Of a DNA stretch of 64,000 bases, positions 32,202-40,013 are shown piece after piece (position 1 is the first letter of the stretch; each line of letters starts with the position of its first letter). Under the pieces are notes generated by a model, which did no database searches, was not told the DNA's origin, and saw nothing but the letters and a program-made list of their open reading frames with translations. Origin of the DNA: Anaerolineaceae bacterium (GTDB lineage Bacteria; Chloroflexota; Anaerolineae; Anaerolineales; Anaerolineaceae); assembly GCA_029975475.1 (NCBI GenBank), contig JARKPB010000019.1, forward strand, positions 223,233 to 287,232, given 5' to 3'. The position numbers were made by a program, and so were the translations under genes.

Positions 32202-32611
32202 AGAAAATTCTCACCATTACGCTGATTCTGCTGGTGGTTGTCGGTGTGGGGGTTGGCACCTATTACCTGGTCAATTCGCTGACCGCCGGTTCAGGCGCGC
32301 TGCCGGCCGGCACCGCCTTCCGCGGCGGACACCTGGACGCGGCTCCCTTCGCCGGCCGCGGCGGTTTTGACGGCCGCATGTTCGAGGGGCGCGGGTTCGA
32401 CCCGCGCGGCCTGGAGCGAGGCTTTGACCGCGGGTTTGACGGCCGCTACAGCGGCTTCAGGATCTTCGACTTCGGCGGCGGCATCCTGTCGACCCTGGGC
32501 CTGATCGCCCTGATCACCCTGGCTGTGCTGGGGATCCAGAACCTCTGGGGGCGGATGCGCCAGCCCAAAGCGGCCGCAAGCGCGGTCAACAACCCGCCCT
32601 CCGGCGAATAA
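32195..32611 (+). CDS. Small two-helix membrane protein with an Arg-Gly-Phe-rich loop
   Basis: A 138-residue protein. The first helix (about 5-30) is followed by a loop of some 65 residues made almost only of Gly, Arg, Phe and Asp (repeats such as [26 protein letters not shown]). A second helix (about 96-116) and a short polar tail complete it. The start is ATG 32195 with AAGGAAGG upstream. A frame-compatible ATG at 32147 lies inside the DUF4405 gene and lacks a ribosome site. Small membrane proteins with RGF-rich loops are found next to DUF4405 genes in some Chloroflexi; the function is unknown. The loop may interact with anionic polymers or with its membrane partner. Confidence 0.75.
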   Translation: MLKKILTITLILLVVVGVGVGTYYLVNSLTAGSGALPAGTAFRGGHLDAAPFAGRGGFDGRMFEGRGFDPRGLERGFDRGFDGRYSGFRIFDFGGGILSTLGLIALITLAVLGIQNLWGRMRQPKAAASAVNNPPSGE

Positions 32612-32628
32612 ACACCCCGCAACCCGCT

Positions 32629-32669
32629 GCCGGTCTGCGAAATATCGGGCAGACCGGCGGTTTTTTTTA
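32629..32669 (+). terminator. Intrinsic terminator after the RGF-rich gene
   Basis: Stem GCCGGTCTGC / GCAGACCGGC, then GG and eight T. Confidence 0.88.
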
Positions 32670-32691
32670 TCTCCCTGCGTACAGCCGCGCG

Positions 32692-33660
32692 CTATTGAAT
32701 ATACAGTAAATACATGCCGCCGAAATACAGCAAAGCCAGGGCCAGCGCGTCCACCTCCAGCACCCAGAAGCGGCGCTCCAGGCGGGCCAGGTTCCCGATC
32801 AGCGCCATGCCGGTCATCAACAGCCCCAGGATGCCGACCAGCAGGAAGGCCGGGTCAATCGCGGCAAAGAACGATCCCTGGGTGTAAAACAGGTCGGTCA
32901 GCCCGAGGGCGAACATGTTGAACATGTTGCTGCCAAACAGGTTGCCGATGGCCATGTCGTCCGCCCCCAGTTTTGCCGCCGCCAGGGTGGTCACCAGTTC
33001 CGGCAGCGAGGTGACCAGCGCGACCAGGGTGGTGCCGATAAAGGTCGTCCCCAGCCCGGTGATCACGGCGATTTCTCCGGCCGCTTCGACCATCCAGGGC
33101 GTGACCGCGATCAACACCAGCGCCGCCAGCCCAAACCCGACCAGCCCGTGCCACAGCGGAGGCGTATCCGCCGGAATTTCCGCCTGTTCCGCCGGGCGGG
33201 AACTGTTGCGCTGAATCAGGCGCAGCGCGACCAGGTAAGCCGCGATCAGCGCCAGGCTGTCCAGCCCGACCCAGCCCAGCAGCACCTCAAGATCCGCGAG
33301 GATAAAAAAAGCCACCAGCGCGATCAGAAAGATCGCCAGGCTGCCCGAGAGGGCGTGTTTGAGGGCCGCCTTGCGCAAAATGCGTTCGTTGCGGTTGACC
33401 AGGTCGAGCACGGCCAGCAGGAACATGTTGAACATATTGCTGCCGAGCAGATTGCCGGCCGCCAGGTTGGGCTGGCCCAGGTTAATGGAACTGATCGAGG
33501 TTAAAACCTCCGGCAGCGAAGTCGCCCCGGCCAGCAGGATGATGCCGATAAACATGCCGCCCAGACGGGTGCGCACGGCGATAATATCGCCGTAGCGGGC
33601 CAACTGGCTGGCCGCGTAAGTGATCACGGCCGCGGTGGCGAAGAAGACCAGCCAGACCAT
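32692..33660 (-). CDS. CaCA-family cation/Ca2+ exchanger (YrbG-like)
   Basis: A 322-residue membrane transporter with two homologous halves of about five helices. Each half contains an alpha-repeat signature: GATSLPEVLTSI with GNLLGSNMFNMF (N-terminal half), and VTSLPELVTTLAAAKLG with GNLFGSNMFNMF (C-terminal half). The Glu of each SLPE motif is the expected ion-binding residue. It would export Ca2+ in exchange for Na+ or H+. It starts 1 bp after the PII-like gene stop, so the two are coupled, suggesting that the PII-like protein may sense a metabolite or ion and modulate the transporter. Confidence 0.9.
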   Translation of the reverse strand: MVWLVFFATAAVITYAASQLARYGDIIAVRTRLGGMFIGIILLAGATSLPEVLTSISSINLGQPNLAAGNLLGSNMFNMFLLAVLDLVNRNERILRKAALKHALSGSLAIFLIALVAFFILADLEVLLGWVGLDSLALIAAYLVALRLIQRNSSRPAEQAEIPADTPPLWHGLVGFGLAALVLIAVTPWMVEAAGEIAVITGLGTTFIGTTLVALVTSLPELVTTLAAAKLGADDMAIGNLFGSNMFNMFALGLTDLFYTQGSFFAAIDPAFLLVGILGLLMTGMALIGNLARLERRFWVLEVDALALALLYFGGMYLLYIQ

Positions 33661-33661
33661 T

Positions 33662-34000
33662 TCACCCGCCTTCCTTTTCGAGCCCGGAAGCCAGCGCCAG
33701 CGGCCAGGCGCAGAAAACCCCGGTCTCCGCCTTGTGCAGACCGCCGGTCACCTGCTCCATCGCTGCCTGGCAAATCTGAACTTCCTGTTCGCTCTTCACA
33801 ATCGCCCACAGGGTAACGTTGCCGCATTCCTCCACCGGGCTCTGACCAATCATATAGCGCATGGGCACATGCGGCAGATGCCGGCGGTAGAGGCCGGTTG
33901 ATTCCATCATCGTCAATCCCTTCAAGCCGGCGCGGGTGAACGCATCCAGCAGTTCATCCAGCAGATCCACTTTTTCCAGCACCATCCAGACCATCCACAT
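33662..34000 (-). CDS. Small PII-like protein
   Basis: A 112-residue soluble protein with a ferredoxin-like beta-alpha-beta pattern. It begins with WMVLEKVDLLDELLDAFTRAGLKGLTMMESTG, which parallels the first beta-alpha-beta of PII-like proteins, and ends with the TGVFCAWPL segment seen in small PII-like families. The typical GlnB T-loop Tyr motif is absent, so it is probably not a nitrogen PII in the strict sense. The start at 34000 has GGAGGAAAGC upstream. It is encoded immediately before a CaCA exchanger, consistent with the known habit of PII-like proteins of pairing with transporters. The ligand is unknown. Confidence 0.65.
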   Translation of the reverse strand: MWMVWMVLEKVDLLDELLDAFTRAGLKGLTMMESTGLYRRHLPHVPMRYMIGQSPVEECGNVTLWAIVKSEQEVQICQAAMEQVTGGLHKAETGVFCAWPLALASGLEKEGG

Positions 34001-34031
34001 GCTTTCCTCCTTCCCGCGAACGCCCGCGCGT

Positions 34032-34610
34032 CTATTTGCTCTTCTGCCGCTGAAAGACATTGCGGTGCTGTCCCGCCGTCGGAAAGACGCCCGCTTCGAC
34101 CGATCGCAAATCTTCAACGGTGATGAAGGCTTTGGGCGCCACCGCGTGCATCAGCGCGCTGACCGCCGGCAGATCGCGGCGTTCGACAATAGTGTAAATC
34201 AGCAGCACCGGCCCGTGCGCGCCTTCGCCGTGAACGCAGGTCACTCCAAAACCGGCCTGCCGCAGCCGGGCGACCATCTCTTCTCCCCCGCTGGCCAGGA
34301 TGGCGCGCACGATCACGCGCCCCAGCGCCAGGCGGTTTTCCAGCGCCATGCCAACGTAATTGCCGGCGGCGAATCCGGCCGCGTAGCCAAGATAAGCCGT
34401 GAAGGTCTGCGCGCCGCGCATAATCTGGCTGATGGCCGTGATCCAGATCAAGACCTCCAGGAAGCCCAGCAGCGGGGCGATGCGCCGCCGCCCGCGCGCC
34501 ACCAGAATGATGCGCAGCGTGCCGAGCGAGACATCCACAATCCGCGCCGCGAAGATCAACAGCGGCAGTCCAACCCAGCCGAACCAGTCAAACGGGGCAG
34601 TCGTTTCCAT
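34032..34610 (-). CDS. UPF0316 (DUF5698/DUF2179) membrane protein
   Basis: A 192-residue protein with three N-terminal hydrophobic helices containing the family stretch RIVDVSLGTLRIILVARG and the following FLEVLIWITAISQI. A soluble C-terminal DUF2179 domain follows (about 105-180, with HGPVLLIYTIVERRDLPAV). The function of the family is not established; DUF2179 domains are thought to bind small ligands. The start is ATG 34610, only 6 bp after a good -10 box, so it may be leaderless. It is the first gene of a likely three-gene operon with the PII-like protein and the exchanger, which points to ion homeostasis. Confidence 0.85.
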   Translation of the reverse strand: METTAPFDWFGWVGLPLLIFAARIVDVSLGTLRIILVARGRRRIAPLLGFLEVLIWITAISQIMRGAQTFTAYLGYAAGFAAGNYVGMALENRLALGRVIVRAILASGGEEMVARLRQAGFGVTCVHGEGAHGPVLLIYTIVERRDLPAVSALMHAVAPKAFITVEDLRSVEAGVFPTAGQHRNVFQRQKSK

Positions 34611-34616
34611 ACCCTG

Positions 34617-34646
34617 ATTGTAGCCTGATGCGGCCCGTTTTTTCAA
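34617..34646 (-). promoter_or_regulatory. Promoter inside the 3' end of the asparagine-synthetase-like gene
   Basis: Minus strand TTGAAA (34641-34646), 18 bp, TACAAT (34617-34622), ending 6 bp before the ATG at 34610. It would give a leaderless transcript of the UPF0316 / PII-like / exchanger genes, although read-through from the upstream operon is also possible. Confidence 0.5.
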
Positions 34647-35986
34647 ATGACTGGAGCATCTTTGGTGCGCCCCATCCATTCCAGATCTTCCAGCGCGCCA
34701 AACTGTTCCTCAAAAATCTTGTAATACAGGTATTCCTCTTTGGTCGCGATGCGCCAGCCGTTTTTCAAGATGCGCTTCATGGCGAACTCGCTGTCGCTGA
34801 TGCGCTTTTCGGCGTATTCAAACAGCAGGGTGCGAACCCCGCTGCCCTCCCAGAATTTGGCTTTGGGGCGGTCCACCACCTCCGGCGGCAGCAGCCCGTC
34901 CGCCGCGCGCCGCAGGATCCACTTTTCCACCCCGTCCTTGATTTTCATCTCCGCCGGAATGCGCAGGGCGTAATCCACCACGCCGGGGTCGAGAAAAGGC
35001 GTGTGCGCCACCGTGCTGTGAGCCATGGCGCAGCGGTCCACCCGCTGCAGGGCGGTGTTGTGCAGGCGGCCGGTGATATCCACCAGTTCGGCCGGTAAAT
35101 CTGCCAGCGCCAGCCCTTTCAGGTAGGTGTAACCGCCAAACAGTTCATCCCCGCCTTCCCCGGAAAGGACAATATCCACATACTGACTGGCGCGCTGGGA
35201 GGCGAGGAAATTGGTGACGCTGGACCGAATCAGCAGGGCGTCAAAGGTTTCCAGGTGGTAAATCACCTGCGGCAGCGCCAGCAGGATCTGATCCAGATCC
35301 ACCACGATCTCGTGGTGATTGGTGCGCAGGAATTCAGCCGCCTGGGCGCCGAATTTCAGGTCCGGCGCGCCGCGCAGCCCGGCGGCGAAGGTGTGCATGC
35401 GCGGTTGATGGCGGCAGGCCAGCGCGGCGATCAGGCTCGAATCCAGCCCGCCGGAAAGCCAGGAGCCAACCTCGCGCACCTGCAGGCAGCCCAGCACGGA
35501 CGCTTCCAGCCGCAGGCGCAGCTCGCGGGCGATTTGCTCGGCGCTGTCCGCCAGCGGCGGTTTCTGCTCCAGGTGGTAATAGGGCAAAACTTCATCTTCA
35601 AACAGCTCGCAGCCCGGCGGCAGTTCCTGCACGGCCGCGACCCGGCCCAGCAGGGCTTTGACCTCCGAAGCGCAGTACAGCACGCCCTCGGCGTTGTACC
35701 CGTAATACAGCGGCGCGGCGCCCAGCGGGTCGCGTTTAAGGCGCAGCCTGCCCCTCTCCGCCCTGGCGCAGGCATAACGGCCCTCGCCGGCATAATCCCA
35801 GGCTTCGCCGTCCTTTTTCAGCGTGCGCAGCGCTTCCGATTCCCAGTGCGGCACGCTGACCCCCAGACAGACGCCGTCTTTTTCAACCACTTCGCGCCCG
35901 CCCGGGCCGCGGTGCGCCAGCAGCCGCAGCATGCTGACGGCCTCTTCCATTTTTCCGGGAGCGTTGATCCCGACAATTGCAGCCAT
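34643..35986 (-). CDS. Asparagine-synthetase-like protein lacking the glutaminase Cys
   Basis: A 447-residue homologue of AsnB. The N-terminal class-II amidotransferase-like domain starts M-A-A-I-V-G-I, so the catalytic Cys2 is replaced by Ala, and the domain is short (about 150 residues against about 200). The C-terminal synthetase domain keeps the ATP-pyrophosphatase loop SGGLDSSL (about 178-185) and LSGEGGDELFGGY (about 280-292). Loss of Cys2 removes glutamine hydrolysis, so it should adenylate a carboxylate and use free ammonia or an internal or external amine. That chemistry is known for beta-lactam synthetase and related enzymes. It is third in an operon with a cobalamin-binding protein and an opine-type dehydrogenase, which argues against simple asparagine synthesis. 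AAAGGA precedes the start. Confidence 0.82.
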   Translation of the reverse strand: MAAIVGINAPGKMEEAVSMLRLLAHRGPGGREVVEKDGVCLGVSVPHWESEALRTLKKDGEAWDYAGEGRYACARAERGRLRLKRDPLGAAPLYYGYNAEGVLYCASEVKALLGRVAAVQELPPGCELFEDEVLPYYHLEQKPPLADSAEQIARELRLRLEASVLGCLQVREVGSWLSGGLDSSLIAALACRHQPRMHTFAAGLRGAPDLKFGAQAAEFLRTNHHEIVVDLDQILLALPQVIYHLETFDALLIRSSVTNFLASQRASQYVDIVLSGEGGDELFGGYTYLKGLALADLPAELVDITGRLHNTALQRVDRCAMAHSTVAHTPFLDPGVVDYALRIPAEMKIKDGVEKWILRRAADGLLPPEVVDRPKAKFWEGSGVRTLLFEYAEKRISDSEFAMKRILKNGWRIATKEEYLYYKIFEEQFGALEDLEWMGRTKDAPVI

Positions 35987-36008
35987 GAAATGTCCTTTCT
36001 CCAGGGGG

Positions 36009-37118
36009 TCAGGGTGTCAGAATACCTTCATTTACGTACGCGGTCAGCTCGCTCACCGACAGATTGTCAATGCCGAGTTTGTCAATCGTGCGCCCGCGCC
36101 GCCAGTAATCGGTGCGGTGGATGATGCAGGCCAGGCGGATGATCGAGTCCATTCCGCGCAGACTGACCCCGTAGCGCTGTCCCAGCGAGGCGATCGGCAC
36201 CATGCTCATCGGCACGTCCTCGAAGATGTAACGGTGATTCAGCGTCGGCGGGGCTTTGATCCCGTAATAGCCGGGCTGGTTGTGAATGGCTTCGTGCAGG
36301 TCCTGACCGGTGGTATTGTAAGCCATTTCCAGCCATTCCAGGGCGGTGCGCGCGCGCACCCCCAGCGAAGAGGCGACCGTCACCCGCTCGCGGTCCAGCA
36401 CTTCCAGAACCCGCGCCACCGAAGGCGTGACGCCGTCAATGTAAAACTGATAATCGCCGTGGGTCGCCTCGATCCAGCCCGCGTTGAGCAGCGTGAGGGC
36501 CGGGTGAAAGATCGCGCCCATGTTGTTCAGGCCGGTTTGCAGCACATTGCCGCCGTCAATAAACTGACTGTAGGCGGGGCGGATGCGCTCCAGCACTTCT
36601 TTGGTGCGCGTGGCCGGCAGCGCGGCCAGCGGCACGGCCTCTTTGATCCGAAAAATGCGCGCCTGAGCCGGGCCGTCGGTGCGCGAGGCGTAGATAAAGG
36701 TCTCGGCTTCCGCGATGGCAACATCCGCGCTGCAGCCGTTGTCGCGCATCACTTTGGCGAACTCAATCGCCCCGCAGGTGCGTCCTGGATGCAGAATCAC
36801 AATCTGGCCGTCTTTCAAATGCGGCGCGGCCTGACGGGCGATATCGGCGTGTGCTGAAGATGGCAGCACAACCATCAAAATTTCCGCGCCTTCGACCGCT
36901 TCCTGCATATTGGAAGTGACCTTGCTTAATTTCGCGAAGCCCTTCACCCCCGGTTCAGGTGAATCCAGGTCAATCCCGCCCAGGGCTTTGATCGCGGCGA
37001 CATGTTCGGGCGTGCGGTTGTACAGCGTGACCGGAAAGCCCATCAAAGCCAGATGGGCGGCCATGGCTTTGCCGCCGTGGCCGGCGCCAATCACGGTGTA
37101 TTTCGTTTTCTGGGTCAT
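36009..37118 (-). CDS. Octopine/nopaline dehydrogenase-family NAD(P)-dependent oxidoreductase
   Basis: A 369-residue protein. It has an N-terminal Rossmann fold with VIGAGHGGKAMAAHLALMG (about 8-26) and a C-terminal helical opine-dehydrogenase domain (about 180-369) with NNMGAIFHPALTLLNAG and NQPGYYGIKAPPTLNHRY. Known relatives reductively condense an amino acid with a 2-oxo acid, or run the reverse. Others in bacteria act on undefined amino or hydroxy acids. The start at 37118 has GGGAGGGA upstream and lies 13 bp after the cobalamin-binding gene. The next gene is an asparagine-synthetase-like enzyme. Together they suggest an amino-acid-derived pathway; the substrate cannot be named from sequence. 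Confidence 0.85.
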   Translation of the reverse strand: MTQKTKYTVIGAGHGGKAMAAHLALMGFPVTLYNRTPEHVAAIKALGGIDLDSPEPGVKGFAKLSKVTSNMQEAVEGAEILMVVLPSSAHADIARQAAPHLKDGQIVILHPGRTCGAIEFAKVMRDNGCSADVAIAEAETFIYASRTDGPAQARIFRIKEAVPLAALPATRTKEVLERIRPAYSQFIDGGNVLQTGLNNMGAIFHPALTLLNAGWIEATHGDYQFYIDGVTPSVARVLEVLDRERVTVASSLGVRARTALEWLEMAYNTTGQDLHEAIHNQPGYYGIKAPPTLNHRYIFEDVPMSMVPIASLGQRYGVSLRGMDSIIRLACIIHRTDYWRRGRTIDKLGIDNLSVSELTAYVNEGILTP

Positions 37119-37131
37119 ACGTCCCTCCCTG

Positions 37132-38754
37132 TTATAAAAATTTTTCCAGCCGCCGGGCTTCAGAGACCGGCTGTCCGCGCTCATCCACCGCCAGACAGGC
37201 CCCGCCCAGGATGCGCGTGCGCACCGCGCCGCGGGCGAAGGGGTTGTTCGCCAGCTGCGGCGCGTCCAGAATGCCTTCGCTCACCGCGCGCGCCAGCACC
37301 GCCGGGTCGCTCCAGGGATCTGCCCCGCCCGCCCCCAGCCCGGCGATGGCCCGCAGGGTGATGCGCGCCTCGGCGGCCAGCTCTTCCGCCCGTTCCTGAA
37401 CGCGCGGGTCGGCTGTGCCGTCCGGCGCGCCGCGCAGCGCGTTTTCAACCGCCCGCCGCGCCAGCCCGCAGGATTCGATCACATCCGCCGCCGTGGCGGC
37501 GTGGTCGGCTTCGGTGTAGCCCACCACGTGCACGATGTGCGGCCTGAGCATCATCTGCAGGTAAACGCTGGCGGCCAGGTGCGCGCGGGCGGCGTCCGCG
37601 TCCAGCGGGTAGCTGAGCAAACCGGTGCGGGTCTGGCGGTAGATGCGAAATTCCGGCCCGGCCAGCGGCTCGATCAGGCGCAGCACAGCCAGCATCTTGG
37701 CAAGGTCCATCGCGTCTGAGGTGCCCGGCGGGCTGTTGAACATCAACTGGGCGATATAATCCTTCACCCCGCAGGCGCGCGCGTTGTAAGCCGAGAGAAA
37801 GGCCGCCGTCACGTAGACCACGTCAGGCGCGTCGCGCATCCCCCAGTGATGCGGTTCGTTCAGCTCCACCGGCACGCCGCGCTGCCCGTACCAGCGCATC
37901 ACCGCCTGGTGCTCGCGGATCGAGCCTTCCAGATCCCACGGCCCGCGCCCGTCCATGCGGTTAAACCAGAAGAGCGGGATGGCGCACCAGGCGTTGTTGA
38001 TGGCGCGCAAATACAGCTCTGCCAGGGCGATGAAATCATCCGTGCCGGAATAGGTGCGCAGGATGGGAAAATTGCCCCGGCGGCTGGCCGCGTAAAGATC
38101 GCGGTAATCCTGCTCGCTGCGCACCGGCACGCCGCCGGCGCCTTTGCGGCGCGGATCCTGACGCTCGGGGTGAAAGAAGTTCTCCTGCGCGTCCTGGTCA
38201 ATGCCCAGCGAGATCACGTCCAGCGCGCCCGCCTCCGCGATCTGGCGAACGCCCTCCAGGGTGGCCGCCAGGTCCGGCAGGCCAAAATGATGGCGCAGCA
38301 GCGGAAACGGGGCTTTCCAGCGGATGCGCTCCACCGCCGACTGGGGAAAATCCGTCTCGCCAGCCTGTTCGCCGGTCTGGCCCTTTAAATACGCCAGGAC
38401 CGCTTCGGGCGGCTGAGAGCCGTCAAAAACGCGCTCAAAAAAGCCCATGCGGGCGGCCCGTTCGGCCACCGGCGGGGTGCCGCCGAAGACGAAGCGCACC
38501 CCGGCGGCGTGCAGCTCATCGGCCGCCTCGGCGAACTGGCCCAGCAGGCGCTCGCCGGTCTCGGGCGTCAGGCGGTACGAGATGCCGACCAGGTCGGCCT
38601 TCTCGCGCCGGGCGGCTTCCAGAACGGCTTCCGGCGCCACCGCCGGGCCGAGAAAGACCGTGCGCCAGCCGGCCGCCTCGGCCAGCTGAAGGAAGTTGCT
38701 GATCCCGGCCACATGGACGCACTCGCCCAGGGCCGCCGCGATCACAGTTTTCAT
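37132..38754 (-). CDS. Cobalamin-binding, mutase-like protein (B12 domain plus TIM-barrel-like catalytic domain)
   Basis: A 540-residue protein. The N-terminal 130 residues form a B12-binding-type Rossmann domain (IAAALGECVHVAGISNF, then VGISYRL and FVFGGTPP). The His of the DxHxxG motif is kept (HVAG), but the Asp two residues before is Cys. The rest (about 145-540) resembles the catalytic barrel of corrinoid-dependent carbon-skeleton mutases, perhaps the glutamate-mutase type, with EPHHWGMRDAPDVV and YNARACGVKDYI. This is a loose family assignment. The start is ATG 38754 with AGGTGAG upstream; the longer frame to 39000 runs through the promoter and operator. First gene of the three-gene operon. 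If the enzyme is active it would rearrange an amino- or hydroxy-acid skeleton. A methyltransferase role is an alternative. Confidence 0.72.
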   Translation of the reverse strand: MKTVIAAALGECVHVAGISNFLQLAEAAGWRTVFLGPAVAPEAVLEAARREKADLVGISYRLTPETGERLLGQFAEAADELHAAGVRFVFGGTPPVAERAARMGFFERVFDGSQPPEAVLAYLKGQTGEQAGETDFPQSAVERIRWKAPFPLLRHHFGLPDLAATLEGVRQIAEAGALDVISLGIDQDAQENFFHPERQDPRRKGAGGVPVRSEQDYRDLYAASRRGNFPILRTYSGTDDFIALAELYLRAINNAWCAIPLFWFNRMDGRGPWDLEGSIREHQAVMRWYGQRGVPVELNEPHHWGMRDAPDVVYVTAAFLSAYNARACGVKDYIAQLMFNSPPGTSDAMDLAKMLAVLRLIEPLAGPEFRIYRQTRTGLLSYPLDADAARAHLAASVYLQMMLRPHIVHVVGYTEADHAATAADVIESCGLARRAVENALRGAPDGTADPRVQERAEELAAEARITLRAIAGLGAGGADPWSDPAVLARAVSEGILDAPQLANNPFARGAVRTRILGGACLAVDERGQPVSEARRLEKFL

Positions 38755-38869
38755 GCTCACCTGCCTTGTTGTCCTGTCCGCCGCCGGCGGTCTGGCCGCG
38801 CGGAACGGCGCTCTGGTCTGGCTGAGCCAGATGCGCCGGCGCACCCGCCCGCGGAGGGTTCCGTCCGCC

Positions 38870-38893
38870 GCTTTCCAAAACGTTTTGGAAAGC
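38870..38893. promoter_or_regulatory. 24-bp perfect palindrome, LacI-type operator
   Basis: Half-site GCTTTCCAAAAC followed by its exact reverse complement, giving a central CG flanked by A/T runs (AAAACGTTTT). This is the symmetry of LacI/GalR-family operators. It lies immediately downstream of the predicted transcription start of the mutase/dehydrogenase/synthetase operon. Confidence 0.8.
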
Positions 38894-38901
38894 CTGCGCT
38901 C

Positions 38902-38930
38902 AGTGTACCCAACTTTGTCCGCGCTGTCAA
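38902..38930 (-). promoter_or_regulatory. Promoter of the cobalamin/opine/synthetase operon
   Basis: Minus strand TTGACA (38925-38930), 17 bp, TACACT (38902-38907). The 38755-39097 interval contains this promoter, the palindromic operator, a leader of about 140 nt and, at its right end, the DegV promoter. No other open frame of coding character is seen there. Confidence 0.8.
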
Positions 38931-39065
38931 GCGCGCCGCCGCCTTTCTTCCGCCGCGCTTTCCTCCGCCATTGTAGGAATATACGGCTATGCGAAACCAA
39001 TGGGTCTGCCCCCCTGCCCCCGCTTTCTCCTTATACGCCCCGCCCCGCTTTCCTCCCTCCCGGCC

Positions 39066-39071
39066 TATAAT
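39066..39071 (+). promoter_or_regulatory. -10 box of the degV-P450 operon
   Basis: TATAAT 26 bp before the DegV start; the -35 region is poor. CTGGAGGTCCT supplies the ribosome binding site. Confidence 0.45.
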
Positions 39072-39097
39072 ATCTTTACCGCCCTTCTGGAGGTCCT

Positions 39098-40003
39098 ATG
39101 CCGGTCAAAATCGTCACCGACAGCACCAGCGATATCCCCCCCGCTCTCGCCGCTCAACTCGACATCACCGTCGTCCCCTGCTACGTCAACCTCGACGGCC
39201 GGTCGTATCTCGACGGGCTGGAACTGACCCGCGAAGCGTTTTACACCCGCCTCCCGTCCGCCCGCCCCCACCCCACCACCGCCGCCCCCGGCCAGGCCGC
39301 TTTCCTGACCGCCTACCGCGCGCTTTTTGACCGCGGGGCGGACGCGGTCCTGTCCATCCACGTGGCTGCCTCGCTCAGCAGCATCGTCAACGCCGCGCGC
39401 ATGGCCGCCGCCGAGCAGCCCGACCTGCCGGTGCGGGTGGTCGATTCGGGTCAGCTTTCGTTCGGCATCGGCATTCAGGTCCTCGCCGCCGCCCGCGCCG
39501 CCGCCCAGGGTGCTTCCCTGGACGACCTGCTTGCCCTGCTTTCTTCGCTTTCCGCGCGCACCTTCACCTTCGCCAGCCTGACCACCCTCGAATATCTGCG
39601 CCGCAGCGGGCGGGTCTCTTCCCTGCGCACCCAGCTTGCCAGCCTGCTGGATATCCGCCCGGTGATGAAGCTGCACGCCGGTAAAGTGATCATGGAAGTC
39701 GCGCGCACCCGCCGCCGCGCCCTGGAGCGCGTGGTCAGCCTGGCCGCCTCCCTCGGCCCGCTGGAAGCGGTCGGTTTTGCCCACGCCAACGCCCCCGAGG
39801 AAGCCGCCGCCCTGCGCGAACGCCTGGCGCCGGTCACCGCCGGCCTGCCTGACCCGGTGGTCACCACCGCCACCCCCGCCATCGGCGCGCATGTCGGCCC
39901 CGGGGCGGTCTGCGCCGTCTGTCTGGCGGCGGAGGTCCCCGGCCAGCCGTCCCCCTCTACGGTCGAGCGCATTCGCCAGACCTTTAAATCGCTGACCGGA
40001 TAA
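39098..40003 (+). CDS. DegV-family fatty-acid-binding protein
   Basis: A 301-residue DegV protein with the two-domain fold of the family. VKIVTDSTSDIPPALA at the N-terminus and TYLRRSGRVSS-like sequence (EYLRRSGRVSSLR) near residue 165 are signature elements; the late GAHVGPGAVC segment closes the lipid pocket. Family members bind a long-chain fatty acid and deliver it to a fatty acid kinase in some bacteria. It heads a plus-strand operon with DUF1295, DUF1475, DUF4345 and P450 genes, spaced 10 bp from the next gene, which supports a link to lipid metabolism. Confidence 0.9.
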   Translation: MPVKIVTDSTSDIPPALAAQLDITVVPCYVNLDGRSYLDGLELTREAFYTRLPSARPHPTTAAPGQAAFLTAYRALFDRGADAVLSIHVAASLSSIVNAARMAAAEQPDLPVRVVDSGQLSFGIGIQVLAAARAAAQGASLDDLLALLSSLSARTFTFASLTTLEYLRRSGRVSSLRTQLASLLDIRPVMKLHAGKVIMEVARTRRRALERVVSLAASLGPLEAVGFAHANAPEEAAALRERLAPVTAGLPDPVVTTATPAIGAHVGPGAVCAVCLAAEVPGQPSPSTVERIRQTFKSLTG

Positions 40004-40013
40004 GGAGCCAACC

